A stretch of 64,000 nt of DNA from Schistocephalus solidus. Taxonomy: Eukaryota > Platyhelminthes > Cestoda > Diphyllobothriidea > Diphyllobothriidae. A model generated the notes under the pieces. It was not told the DNA's origin. It did no database searches and worked only from the letters and a program-made list of their open reading frames with translations. Location of the stretch: the NCBI GenBank assembly GCA_017591395.1, contig WEDG01000233.1, positions 124,001-188,000 of the forward strand, given 5' to 3'. Position 1 is the stretch's first letter. The number at the start of each line of letters is the position of its first letter. This document shows, piece after piece, positions 1 to 12,039 of this stretch. The position numbers and the translations under genes were made by a program.

Positions 1-263
1 GTTGTCGGAGGATCCCAGTTTTCTGATCTTATGCGGCAGATAAAAATGCAATCTTTTCATTGTCAGAATAAACCTCAGCCACCGCACACTTCGACTTAAA
101 TAATAAAAGCATATTTACTTGAGTATAATAACTTTATTAAAACGTTTAAAATACGCAAATTTTCTAATGATGTGCATTCTGGCTCCATGTCACGTCTCAC
201 ACAGTTGAAAATGTTTGCGAAAAAAGTCAATGCGTCCAAGATATATATCTATCTATATGACAA

Positions 264-729
264 GAGGAGAGACGACAGAAAATATGGGTAGTTTGATACA
301 GTCAGTTTCGGGCTTATTCTGCCTTCATTTAACCAATCATAACCCTGACAAATAGCTGGGACTGGAAACACAAACACGCACTCGAGTACGGCACAGACAG
401 TCCACATACTGGGTCTAAAAGATGGATAATAAGCAATTTATTGAACCGAACTTCATCAAAGCCTCACCACCTGTCATTCTCTGCCGCTGCAGATCGGCTA
501 TTGATTCAAACAGTAAAAGGTGCACACCGATCTATTGGCTTCCCAAAGCAAACAAGCTCCCTATCGGTGGCACATTTGGCCCATTATGTGGACTTCCTGT
601 ACCATACTCGAGCGCCTGTTTGTGTTTCCGGTGCCTTCTGGTAGTCAGGGCTATGATTGACTGAATTAAGGCAGGATAAGCCCGAAACAGACTATATAAG
701 TCTACCCATATTTTCAGTCGTCTCTCCTC
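264..729. repeat. Element with ~150-bp inverted terminal arms
   Basis: Positions 264-413 and 580-729 are imperfect reverse complements of each other (arms begin with gaggagagacgac and end with its complement), with a 166-bp unique centre. Each arm holds a segment reading, towards the centre of the hammerhead-like core, GGC - loop - GCC followed by CGAAAC (right arm near 674-692). This resembles a decayed version of the hammerhead cores at the PLE ends further on, so this may be a PLE terminal fragment in inverted form. It could also be a MITE. No clear target-site duplication was seen and no long ORF has a recognisable product. Confidence 0.7.
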
Positions 730-852
730 TCTGCAATTATAACTTGACCAGCTTTGGCCTGGAAATCAGTTGCCTGTTGGCAATCTTTGCCACCCAAATG
801 GAGTTTTTTGTTTCGTGGTGCCAATAGATTGCTATTTTTCTATTCCGTTTTG

Positions 853-854
<2 letters not shown>

Positions 855-929
<75 letters not shown>
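855..929. repeat. (TA)n microsatellite
   Basis: An uninterrupted TA dinucleotide run of about 74 bp. It abuts the leader end of the tRNA-derived repeat that starts at 930, the same junction as seen at 45750. Confidence 0.95.
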
Positions 930-933
<4 letters not shown>

Positions 934-1195
934 GTGTGGTGTTCACCGATCTGGTTAAGGAACACTGATGTTCCGCTGTGCCTTGGAGCTCACTTAAGAG
1001 CCCTCGCGGGCAGTCGCATGGCGACTTGAGATATATGTTGATAAGATGGAACCGACAAAGACAAGTGAGACCGGAATAGCCATTTCTGGCTTTTTAGCCG
1101 TCATCAACCAGTCATACCCAATCCCAGGTGTGGATCACCCGGGATTCGAACCCGCGACCTTCGGTAATTGAGTGCAACACTCTACCATTGAGCCA
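930..1195 (-). repeat. tRNA-derived hammerhead repeat, minus copy
   Basis: Read on the minus strand: a tRNA-like head at 1195-1132 with a pol III A box (TGGCTCAATGGTAGAG, complement of 1180-1195) and B box (GGGTTCGAATCCC, complement of 1141-1153). Then comes a hammerhead-like segment (1118-1069), a tail containing TTGTCTTTGTCGGT, and the leader of a following unit (1045-930). The head lacks its first bases. The leader is repeated in inverse orientation at 1196-1312. The organisation matches the tandem units at 45.75-46.75 kb. This is a SINE-like repeat, not a functional tRNA gene. Confidence 0.8.
1069..1118 (-). ncRNA. Hammerhead-like motif (decayed core)
   Basis: On the minus strand GACTGG precedes TTGATGA (first core base C changed to T), then a helix II with stem GGCT/AGCC and loop AAAA, then GAAA, then CCGGTC, which pairs with GACTGG through one G-U wobble. 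The core change predicts reduced or no cleavage for this copy. Confidence 0.55.
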
Positions 1196-1510
1196 TCTTA
1201 TCAACATATATCTCAAGTCGCTATGTGACTGCCCGCGAGGGCTCTTAAGTGAGCTCCAAGACACAGCGGAACATCAGTGTTCCTTAACCAGATCGGTAAA
1301 CACCACACTTTCAAAGTCCATATTCCCGATCGCAACCAACAAAACAACGGGCCCGTGGCTCAATGTTAGAGTGTTGCACTCAATGACCAAAGGTCACGTG
1401 TTCGAATCCCGGGTGATCCAAACCTGGGATTGGGTATGACTGGCTGATGACGGCTAATAAGCCAAAAATGGCATTCCGGTCTCCCTTGTCTTTGTCTGTT
1501 CAATTTTATC
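1196..1510 (+). repeat. tRNA-derived hammerhead repeat, plus copy
   Basis: A complete unit: leader 1196-1348, tRNA-like head about 1349-1420 with A box (TGGCTCAATG from 1356) and B box (GTTCGAATCC near 1399), hammerhead-like segment 1433-1486, and a tail containing TTGTCTTTGTC. It lies head-to-head with the minus copy, the two leaders forming an inverted repeat of about 115 bp. Pol III transcription is inferred from the boxes. A short direct repeat of ATATAACATCC follows near 1510-1535. Confidence 0.8.
1433..1486 (+). ncRNA. Hammerhead-like motif (GAAA altered)
   Basis: GACTGG, CTGATGA (1444-1450), helix II GGCT/AGCC with loop AATA, then AAAA in place of GAAA, then GGCATT and CCGGTC, which can pair with GACTGG. 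The lost G of the GAAA box predicts inactivity, so this is a mutated copy of the motif at 45882-45935. Confidence 0.55.
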
Positions 1511-4500
1511 ATATAACATCCAACATCATATAACATCCAAATTAGACGTGGAACAGATTTGTTGCAGTCATTTATCGAATTGATAACCTACCCATTCATA
1601 AAAGGTCAATCTTAATTTAAAAATAAGGCAAGTTTTTGATGTACGAATTTTAATTAAATGAGGGTTCGATATCGATGTTTTTGCATCATATTCCTATAAT
1701 ACTTCAGATACCCCAGGGTCCTGGCCTGTTAATGCACGTCCTTTTAGTGAAAACCGATATAAAATAACAAGCTTAGTCATAGATATTTATCTATTAATTT
1801 TAAATGACCCTTATCCGTTTTAATATTTGTTTAGGGAAACATGGCTGAACCATCCATTATTGTACGTAATTGGTAGCTACTAAATTCATCCTAAGATTTT
1901 CACGAGAAAAAACCTTTTTTGTTTTATAGGGCTTCAAATTATGATATGTTTATGACTGCAATGCACATTCAAATCGCGTAGTGTTTGCACGTATATTAAT
2001 ACTCCTTCTGATCACTGATAGTCGTCCACATCCTTTGACCATATTTTGGCTTTACAGAAAAGGTATATGTATTGCAGACTAAAAACCCTACTTGCAAATG
2101 CAAAGTGAACCAGGATAAAAATAATTCGGAAATATAAAGCCTTTTTAATTCCTAAGATTAACTTTTTCAAACTAGAAAATTAGTAAAATACACGACATGC
2201 TACCAAGTGAGTAAAATATAGGCTGCCTATACATAATTATTTTCTAACACTATGTGAATTTATAGGGACATCTAAAATCAATCGAAAAAGTGCATAATAA
2301 TTATTCAATCATCTTTTAAATGTATCCTCATTTTGTGTATATTGTCAAATCGATTTTGATATCAATGTAAAAATATTCATCCTATGTAAATATATTGGGC
2401 AAAGATTCAATATTAGGAGCATTTTTGCATGCAAATCATGACCAAATTTCGCATCAGGCAGATAAGAATATTTTCGGAAGCTAATGCCTTATAGCAACGA
2501 AAATGTTCGAAACAATTTTATAATCATTCATATAGCTGAAAGACAGTTACCTCGTCAATAATCTTCAATCAATGTTATATATGAATTGGTATTTTATAGC
2601 TTACCTAGAATCGTACTTCAAAGACAAAAATGTATTAAAACTCTATTTCTGACATTTAATCAACCAAGAGTAAACGAAAGCTTTCATTTGAAAATTCACG
2701 CAATATTCAAAGTTTTATCATGTAATATGCCAAACGTTAATCATCGCTTTTTTAAAACTATCATAAAATTCGAAAGCTTTAGCTTTGAAAAAACTAGGAT
2801 AAAAAATATACCTGTGTCTAGTGTTTAAATATCTGCGCAGTTTACTTACTCATTTTTATACATAACCTGATATGCACAGCTGATGTGAATCTCAAAGAGA
2901 ATAAGGTTAACTGCGGTTTACTATTTCCTAACAAATCGAAAGTCATCAAAATTCAATGCATATTGCAAGTGCTTGATTTGTATCCCTAATTGTATAAAAT
3001 AGATACTAAATGTTGTGTTTGGTCCTTTCAGCACATAGTGTTATTTAGTAAATAAAAAATTGTATCCCTCACCAGAACACACCTAAGTGCTGATGGAGTA
3101 TTAATTAATGCCCTCCATTGAATCAGTATTTCCTCAAACGGACTATTAAGGCATTTTGTGAAACTATTGACTGATAATTTTTCAGTTTAAGGGAAATGCC
3201 TGGAAAGAGAATTAAAAAAAATCAATTTAATCACCTTGTTCAGCAAGTGTCCCCAACGTGAAATTTAGGATGTAAATGAAAAAACAAAGATATCATTATT
3301 TCCAAATTAAACTTCCCTACTTTCCTACATACTCCTCAGGCTCCTTCTCCTTCTCCTGTATATCAAAGTTCTTATCTCCTATGGTCTAAGTTTTTTCTAC
3401 TTTTTTGTTCGTATTTCTTGATTTGCGGCAACCTTATTTTTGTACGTTCATTATTTGTCAGGCAGCAAAGCATTACACGTTTCCATTCAAGGTCACAGTG
3501 AACTCTTATCTTTGCAAAATGATTAACAAAATTTATTTTTACTATGATAAACTGTTTCTACTTGACGTTACCTTGAGGTTTTAGCCTTAGATCTCGCTAT
3601 ACATTTTTCACAGGTGCTTTATATTACTTGAATTATTTAACATTGAATATTGTAACAAGAACGTTACAGTTTCCGCGATTTTAGGTGAAGGGAGCTGGGT
3701 GGTATTGTAAACAGCGAAGAGGGAAAATAGGCGTTGTAAGTTAGAAAAAGGCTAACAGACTGATTTGTAAAGTTTTATCCCCGAGTTGGCTGAGAATTTA
3801 CGATCCTGGCTCAGTCTAATATTATGCGCAAATGGTCGGCTGTACTTTTGTTCGCGAGAAGTTAAGGTTAGAAAAAATTGGCACAAAATATAAGCACGTT
3901 ATGCTGCCACCCGTGATGGAATTTTGGAGTGCAAGCATGAAATGTAAAGGAAGAGCTGGCAGCAAAGACTTTTAAAGTTAGCTTACACGCATCTGCACAG
4001 CTGCGAGATACGTAAAGTTTTAACAAACTGCAAAACAACTCATATAAAGTAACCTCATTAGTCCTTGCGTGATATTGTTGACTGGAGATCAATCCCTTAA
4101 AAATTGTTAAACAGTCGTTGCGACTAGTTTTTAAACGGCTGGCTCTGGAACTCATAAAATGCGTATCAAAGGTCTTAAGAATCTTAAAAGGTAAAAAAAA
4201 GAGTACCTTAAACAGGTTGTTACATATACAGTGATGGCCATTTTATCTACCACCTACTCATTTAGCTGAAAACAATAACATTTGCATCAAAAATGTTAAA
4301 ATTGGCTCTACTAAACAACGAGTTTCACTTTTAAACAAACAAATTTTGAAGAATATATAACCATTGAACAACAAACCAATAGAGCGAGGATAGAGTTTAG
4401 TGCAGGCTGTTTTGTTTCGTCCTCGGTAGCCATAAACCTTCGTTACTAATCTTTTTGAACTTTGCAATGTTGTTTTGTAAAAAAAGAGATATTTTTTTAA

Positions 4501-7500
4501 TCCTGGCTGATTTTAAACCCTAGGCCGAAGTTCAAAGTTTTATTTTAGAACAAGTACAGTCTTTATGGGTGCTAATATACAGATATTTTCGTCTAACAAA
4601 AGAATAGCCAGCAAATATCGACTGATTCAAAGATTTATGTATGTTCTCAGGTTGCAATTTATTGTAAACTGCAAAAGACCGGCTAAAGTTTCCGGGAAAA
4701 ATTGTAATTTGTTCTGCTTTACATGCTCGGAATCCCAACAGAACTTTATTTCATTTTATGGAACTATGTGGTTAAAAAATTAACCATCATGTAGGAATTG
4801 CTAGGTTTTGCCCTATTTAGACTTGGACCGCATTCTTGATATGAGATTGGTTAAAAGCTCTCAATATTGTTGTTGTATGTCAAGTGAAATTATATTACAT
4901 ACGGTAAAAATTCCCCGATAGGTGCTCTTTATGCTAGTACTTCTCATTAATACAGGCATCAGGACCGAGCCTGCTAGAACACGTGAAAGGATGTTGCGAA
5001 GTCTTTAAATGTTAATTCATCACGTTCTGTGTAGAATTGCATTTTGTGTTAAAACTACGAAAAAATCAGCAATTACTTTAATTAGTCAGCTGAGAAGACG
5101 TAAACACGAGGGCTTGCACAACGGACCAATAATTTCAGAACAATGACTTAACCCCGAAAATCATAATATTAATCGAGTTCTCCTTGAGCCAGACCAATTC
5201 ATTAACAAAGATCAAACTGCAACTACATTAGTGCGCAGTAATAGTGTCAACTTAGCGTCTTAATTTAATGTTCTCTTAAGAATAATAAACGCCTATTTTA
5301 CCTTTGAACTAAAAAATACCAAAGTGGTTTTTGACGACAAAGCCTGCGAATATATCTCGCATATCAAACAAGCGTTAACAAAGCAAATCTGTTAGTGGGT
5401 ATCGGCTTGCACTTAAAAGTATCCAGATATCTCCAAAAAGTAAAAAAAGGGTTTATAAACGAAAATATTTGCTTTCGAATTTATGAGAGCTGGGATTTAT
5501 AGCAACCATATGAAGTTAAACTTTAGTGATTTTTCCTGAGGAGTTACGAAAACTTTATATCGACATGAAGAGAAAACATTAAACTGCTCCTAACTATCTG
5601 AATGATTTTAGTTAAAAACATCACATATTTGCCAATTAAATGTCGCTGCCTGCAATTCGATGGCCATAAAATTTGGTCGCCTGTCAAAACCCATTATTTT
5701 GTCTACTAATTTAAATATGAGGCGCTAGGTAAAAATAATTTTTACTTTTCTCGACAATCAAATTTTGTGAGTAAAATGTGCAAGATCAACATATGGATTT
5801 TGGACTCGTACGTAACTCAGTACGCGACATCAGCTCATTTTAACCTTCACAAATGACGGGCATTGACCTAAGGAAATGTCTGCTGGCCAAAATGGAGCCA
5901 AGTCACGGAACTGTATCGGACAGCTGAAAGGCGGATGTAGGCGTCACCGAAGACATTCGTTGCCGAACCTGACAACGTATAAATAAGTTTGGGCGGCAGT
6001 GTTGCTCTACGAAGACTTTTCTGTGAACAAAGCCGGATGTCGCTAATATGGCAGGAGTGGTGTTTTATATGGAATATCGTAAATTGCGCGCATGTGGGCG
6101 TTGCAATAGCCTGTATTGATAGACATTTGTTCCATAGTCTACGTCTGATTAACACACATTAATTTATCGAAACACTATTTTGGTGGTCTTTCATCATCGG
6201 TAAACATTAAATTTCAGTTGCGAGAAATAACAATTGGCTCGAAAAAAAACGTTAATTTTTAATGGAATAAATTCAAAAATAAGCACCGTGTATTGATAAC
6301 TTACGATTTTTTTAAAAAAACTCAGGACGCTGCAATGAATTAAAGAATTGTATAATACAATATTTTTATATGCTGCAAAGCATTTTTAGAAGATGCTTGT
6401 ATAGATTTTAAAAGCAAACACGGGTATAACGTCCCTGAAACATGTTCTAGTTCAAAAGATATAAAAAACCTTTAAGAAAGACACATACACAATCTGCCAT
6501 CAGAAGGAAAAACATTATCCGAATGCACTAATTAGATTAGTTTTTTTGATTAAACACATCTGTGATTTAAGCAAAAAATTAAGACATTTGAATGTAGTAT
6601 GAAAATATACTTTCAAATCCTGTTGGGGCAAACTATCCATCGTTTCAATTACACAGCGAATGATTAAGCTCATAAAAAGTAAATCATGCTTCTGAAAAGC
6701 TTGTATTTTTATGAAAAAATATTTAAGTGGGTTTTTACTACTAACTTTTGTAGATATGAATGCGAAGATAATACAGTCATTACTTTGTGTCAGTTTTTAT
6801 GTTTAGTTCTGTTCGGCCAAACTGTAAAAACTTATCATGGAAAAAATGACAACTACAGTACTATGCGTTTTTATATCGAGTTTCAATGATCTTATAACTT
6901 CAAGTATTTATTACAGGATTTATGCACGAAATTACCCTTTCTTGTATTAATGTGACAGCTATCTACTATTTTATAGCTTGTTAATTCAAGAAAAGGTTAC
7001 AGTTTAGTTTAAAATAGTTTCTAGTTATGAGCTTTTTTATAACACTACAAGGTCATTTGACCAGCTTCTTATCCATTTAGTAATGCCCCTGGTGTAGTAC
7101 GCAATGCAGTTGAAATCCATTGCAAACGTTAATGAGAAATCTTACGCATCTGCTTTATGTCATAGAGCCCTATATGGGTATCTTTACACAGAAAACATGC
7201 CATTTGTAAACTGAAAACACAAATATTAGTTGATAGGGCAAATGGCGCTCAAAATATTCGATCATTTAAAAACATCGTTTAAACCAAATGAACCATTTCT
7301 TTGGGTATAAAGTATTAAGAAGAGATAATTTTCTACAACACCACTATAAGAAAAATTAAACTGCTTAAATGTTCTTTAAAATATATTTAAATATTTAAGG
7401 GCAGCGAAAAACAATAGAAATAATGCATATTACTTAGGTAATTATATTTCCTTTTTATATTTTTGTGAAGTATCTAAAAGGCACTGCATTAGAAGCCAGC

Positions 7501-10500
7501 ATCCTGCCGTGCCTGTAATATCCTCGCATGAGAATGCAAAATAATTTACATAAAAGTACCATATTTGTAATCATTCTTAATCCAAAAGGCATTTCATAAT
7601 GTTGGCTACATTTGCATGGAGCCTGTTACGTTACCGATGACTGTATATTTTAGTAACAAGTTGAACCCTTTAAACTGTTAACTATGATTTGATACGTTTG
7701 TGAAATTGCCCTGAGAGTTACTTGTTTGCAGGATCTCTACCACATTTACTACAAAGTTGCTGTACAAGCTTCTATAGTACACATTCTACGGCTCCTTTTT
7801 TATACTTAAATCCCTAAACATTAAATTGAATATTTTTCTAAATTTTTGATATATTTGTAGAGTTAAAGCTAAATGAGTTATTTTTCTAGTGTTTCAAACG
7901 TTTGACAAATTAAAAGATTTGAAATAGACACATTTTTTCAAATAAGGAAATTAAATGGCGTTGGATTCCTTCCAGAAGTTTCTACGATGTGTCAGTATTT
8001 CTATTTCCTGTCAGAAAAAAAAATCAGTTACAGTGCCTTCCAAGTTGAAGGACATATTAGACACTAAGTATTTTTTTCAGAAAATATTAAAGACAACTGA
8101 GTAAAATACCTATAACCAAAACAATCATATTTTAATCGATCAATTCTACTGATATAATATTTAATGTCAATCAGTGTTTGAATTTATTTTCCTTATCCAA
8201 TTTTTTTAATCAAAGGCAGTTTGAATTATGTCAGTCAAAATATTGTATGACTTTCCCTGAAAACTTCAAAACGCTTGAGTCATTGAAGTTGGCTCCACAG
8301 TCCATTTCAACGAAATCAACCTGTCCATTACATCATTATTGTCATTTTGTCTTTCCACGTCCATCATTATCCGAATCTGCATTCATGGAGTCGTCAACAG
8401 TATCACTAAAAAATATTCGCTATCGACGTTATCAGCCTCGGAAAAGTCTACCTTAAACCTAATTAACGACTGCGGCAAAAGCCAAAAGAAACAGTTCAAG
8501 CACCTTCACTATCCACTAGAGTAAAATCACCCTTAACAACAATTTTGTTACGGTCATCCTTTCAAAAACAGTAACAGTGAAAGTTAATGCACGAAAAACG
8601 GTGGAAAATGCAGTGGCAACGCAGAAACATGCTACAATATGTTTGATGGTAGACCTGAAAAATTAGGGCAATAATATCCCTGTTGAGAGGTCGTGCATCC
8701 TTATTCGTACTTACTTGTTGAAACGGTAATGATCCTATATGTTTACAAGTAAAGGATAAAAACACTTGAGCAATATGGTAACAACAGGAAATGCGGGAAA
8801 CCACACGCGAACAAATTGTAGTCCTCTAGCAGAAGAGCGCGAAACCAAAAGAATTAAAATTTAGAGAATCTAGTATTTTTTCTATTTCAAATAATAAAAC
8901 CCATTTTAGCAGTATATTCACTAATTATATTCAAATTTTTTAATCAATTTAACGAAACGGAATAATTATTTAGAAGTCTTACGAATGGCAGGCCTGTCAC
9001 CAAAAATGTTTATCCTCATTGCGTTGTATTGTGCGATGAAGCATTATCTACTCCGGACTCGTAGGAAGGGAATTTTTAAATAATCTGCTATATAAACTTT
9101 AGTTGACCTAAACTTTGTTTCATAGCAGATGACGGATACACTGGAAGCCGCCATAACGGAGGATTTTCGCTTCTCTTTGTCGTGCATTTAAGGGTTAAAA
9201 CGGGGATTAACCATTGTGCCACTTGCATGTAATAGAACGTCTCAAAAGCTTCAGCACCGAGGGCTACAAAACCAGAAGGCTTTGGATGGAAGCCTCTGTT
9301 CTATCCCTTAGACTGACCATTAAGCCGTACGCAAACTGCACCTGTTTGTTGAAGATGCAAATTGACTTCTAGTCAATTTGAGTATAAAAACAACTTACAT
9401 CAAATTAAGAAGCGTGAATTGTTGCACCTTCTCAGTGCATGAATTAATTGAGAAGGTTTACGTTTTTACTTGTGTAAACTTTTATTTATTATTGACTTAT
9501 TAGAGATCGTGCAAACGCACATTTAGAAGTTAAAACATAATTTAAAGTCGTTTTTATTATTTATATTTCTCATTAAGATTTTTTAGGCCTAAATTGAAAA
9601 TTATCAATTTCACATATTTGAGCATTTCCTGAATAGTCTGCACTTCCTGCATGGCGATCCAAAGACCCCGCATTATTTCGTTTAGTTAAGAAAAATAACC
9701 TGGCGTTTTTATACATCAACTGCATGCTTTAACGAAATAAGCATTTCAAAAAAATTAAATCGCACACAATGATACAGGTGTATGCATTACTTATATTAAA
9801 AATGAAACAGATGCCTGTTCATTCAAACGGTAAATTGGAAACAAAATATTGCTATATGTTTTTTTAGGAAAGCTCACTTACGAAAAATACTATTGAAGCA
9901 ATGATAAAAGAAGCATTAAATAATTCTGAAAAAAATTTTCGCTGGCCTCGGTACGACCAGGTCCCTAAGTATATAAATGGTTAAGGTGTTCAAGCGTGCT
10001 AGGGTTATTCAAAAAGGACCTTCATTACGCTCTCTTAGTACATTTCTTCCATGCGTTTACCATGTTAAAAGAAATGAATTTATAAAATAACTGAGTACTT
10101 TGATTCATGCCCTTAATGTAGGGGTGATCAAATACCTGACAGATAAACCAGAACCAGCAATTGGTTTCACCTAGCATACCGAAACGTGGAATTTCCAAAA
10201 AAATATTTTTGATTTTTCTGCATCCACCATAAGGTTAAATCTTGTGAATTTTGTTCTATCAAAGTTTCCTTAATACATATATAATTTAATACCTGCAGTT
10301 GTACATTGATAACACCCTGAAGCATTTGAAATGTGTTAATGACAAACTGTTTCGTTTTAGAATATATGGGGCTCTGTTTAACAGAAACATTCATTATAAG
10401 TTGGAGCACCTATGCGAAAAGGAATGTAAAAAGGAAATAAGACTGCATGGATTACAAATACAACATATGAATTCAAAAAATAAGGAAAAATATTCCGGTA

Positions 10501-11740
10501 CACAAGTTAGTTTCAAACTGGATTTTTTAAACCTATCTGAAAAAATCGATTAAAAATGTAGTCATATGATTAAGCTCTGATTTTGGTTTAAATATATGGA
10601 AGTACCGCGCGCTGACATTTAATGAGATAAGCCGAAAAATCCTAATCAGCCCAAATGGACAGAAGCCGATGTGCCAGCGGTTCGGTAACATTTTATTTAG
10701 TCAACATCACCTCTAATATTAGTAAAACGGAAATACATACTTTCAGTAGTGCAAATCCTCTGGTTTCTTTCTAATGTCCCAAAACTCTAATTGCTAAATC
10801 ACAGAATATATTTCCCACGATAGGTTTTTGATGCATGATTTCATAAAGATGTCACATCTATTCTAATATATAATGTGGGGCCTATAGGATTTAAAAAAGT
10901 TTACCATTGCCTTTTTTGTCAATAGCCTTTATCATTGATTTGACAACTAAGTCTTTCATGTCACTGTAGATTTAATACATGTTGCCTATGTTTACGCTAT
11001 GACAACGAGACCACCCAGTGAGCTTAAAATTGTGCAATGAAAAGGCATCACGTTTTCAATAAAAAACCATCTTTTGTCAATGTTTGACTCGGTAGTTGTT
11101 TAAACATTTTATTATTGTCTTCAACTTCCCTGCCGCCTCTTTTATTTAAAAAATGTATTTTTACAAACGGAAACGCTTAATAAGACCCTCATCTATACGA
11201 AAATAGAGTTTAAGGGCTAGTGCTTCTATCATGTTCATTTGAAAGACAACACCTCCCCTCGTAGTAAATATTTGGCGGCCATTTTACATTAAAATCCGCT
11301 TTGTAAGCTCACCTGAATGATTATTTTTTTACCTAAATTATATTTTAAAATTGCAGCGAAAGGTTCGCAATCTTTTATATGCATTGCAGTACGTTATTGT
11401 TTGGTGAGATGAATTGGTGACTCTAATGACCTCTTACAAACATTTGAAATACCTTTCTTCTCGCAACTGGAAAACCCCGCTACTCGCCGTTAGTTAAGTG
11501 GATGAAAATGACGTTTGCGCATCCTTGTTTTATTCACGCAATTGCAAGCTTCTTGGATGTGAAGACCTTGAGGGAACGAGACACCATTTGTCTCCAGGTA
11601 TGATCCGATGCATCTAGAAAAACGGTAACTCCAAAATTGATTTTTTGGAAATCAGCGAAGAGCTTTTGCCGACTTAGCCGGCGAGCAATTATTAGGCTAG
11701 AAAGTTCATTTCCTTATACGCAGAAAATGCCCGCAAACTA
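1511..11740. other. No recognisable gene (AT-rich)
   Basis: Only short scattered open frames, none with a family signature I recognise. A segment at about 8270-8450 read on the minus strand is acidic and looks weakly protein-like but is interrupted; see the rejected list. Distant introns of a gene outside the window cannot be excluded. Confidence 0.5.
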
Positions 11741-11747
11741 ACGTGTC

Positions 11748-12035
11748 ATGACACTACATACACCCAAGTTCTTATTGACAAAGAAACAGCAAGGATCAGT
11801 CACTGTCCACCATAATAACTCAAAATTGTTTCTTGTTCACATCTATAAAAGACGTAAAGGACAACGTTCACCACTCGCCTTAAAACGTATGCACAGGACT
11901 TGTGACTTTTGCGTGAAAAATAATATAAAGGGAGAGACCAACGAAAAACGTACTGACAAAATCGACCAATGTGAAGACAGTTTCAAGGCTACCATCCATG
12001 CTGTTAACATTAGGCCCAGTCCAAAGTTCCTGTAA
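11748..12035 (+). pseudogene. Possible piggyBac transposase C-terminal remnant
   Basis: A 95-codon open frame whose second half reads like the cysteine-rich tail of piggyBac-type DDE transposases: a CxxC pair (CDFC, about residues 52-55), then a KNNIKGET stretch, and a later C-E-D-x-F-x(4)-H pattern where the family has a Cys, Asp, Phe and His in similar spacing. Several expected cysteines are missing, and no DDE catalytic region is recognisable upstream, so this would be a decayed fragment. The match rests on a short motif recalled from the family and may be chance. Confidence 0.3.
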
Positions 12036-12039
12036 CAGG

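Noticed and set aside
737..946. Tyr-Ile repeat open frames over TA tracts (also 45482-45888 and 57447-57635)
   Set aside because: They are translations of (TA)n microsatellite with no protein-like flanks.
8270..8450. Acidic, protein-like minus-strand stretch (VDFSEADNVDSEYF and a later SDTVDDSMNADSD)
   Set aside because: It needs a frame change at a T run and is cut by stops. Too short to assign to an exon or a transposase N-terminus.
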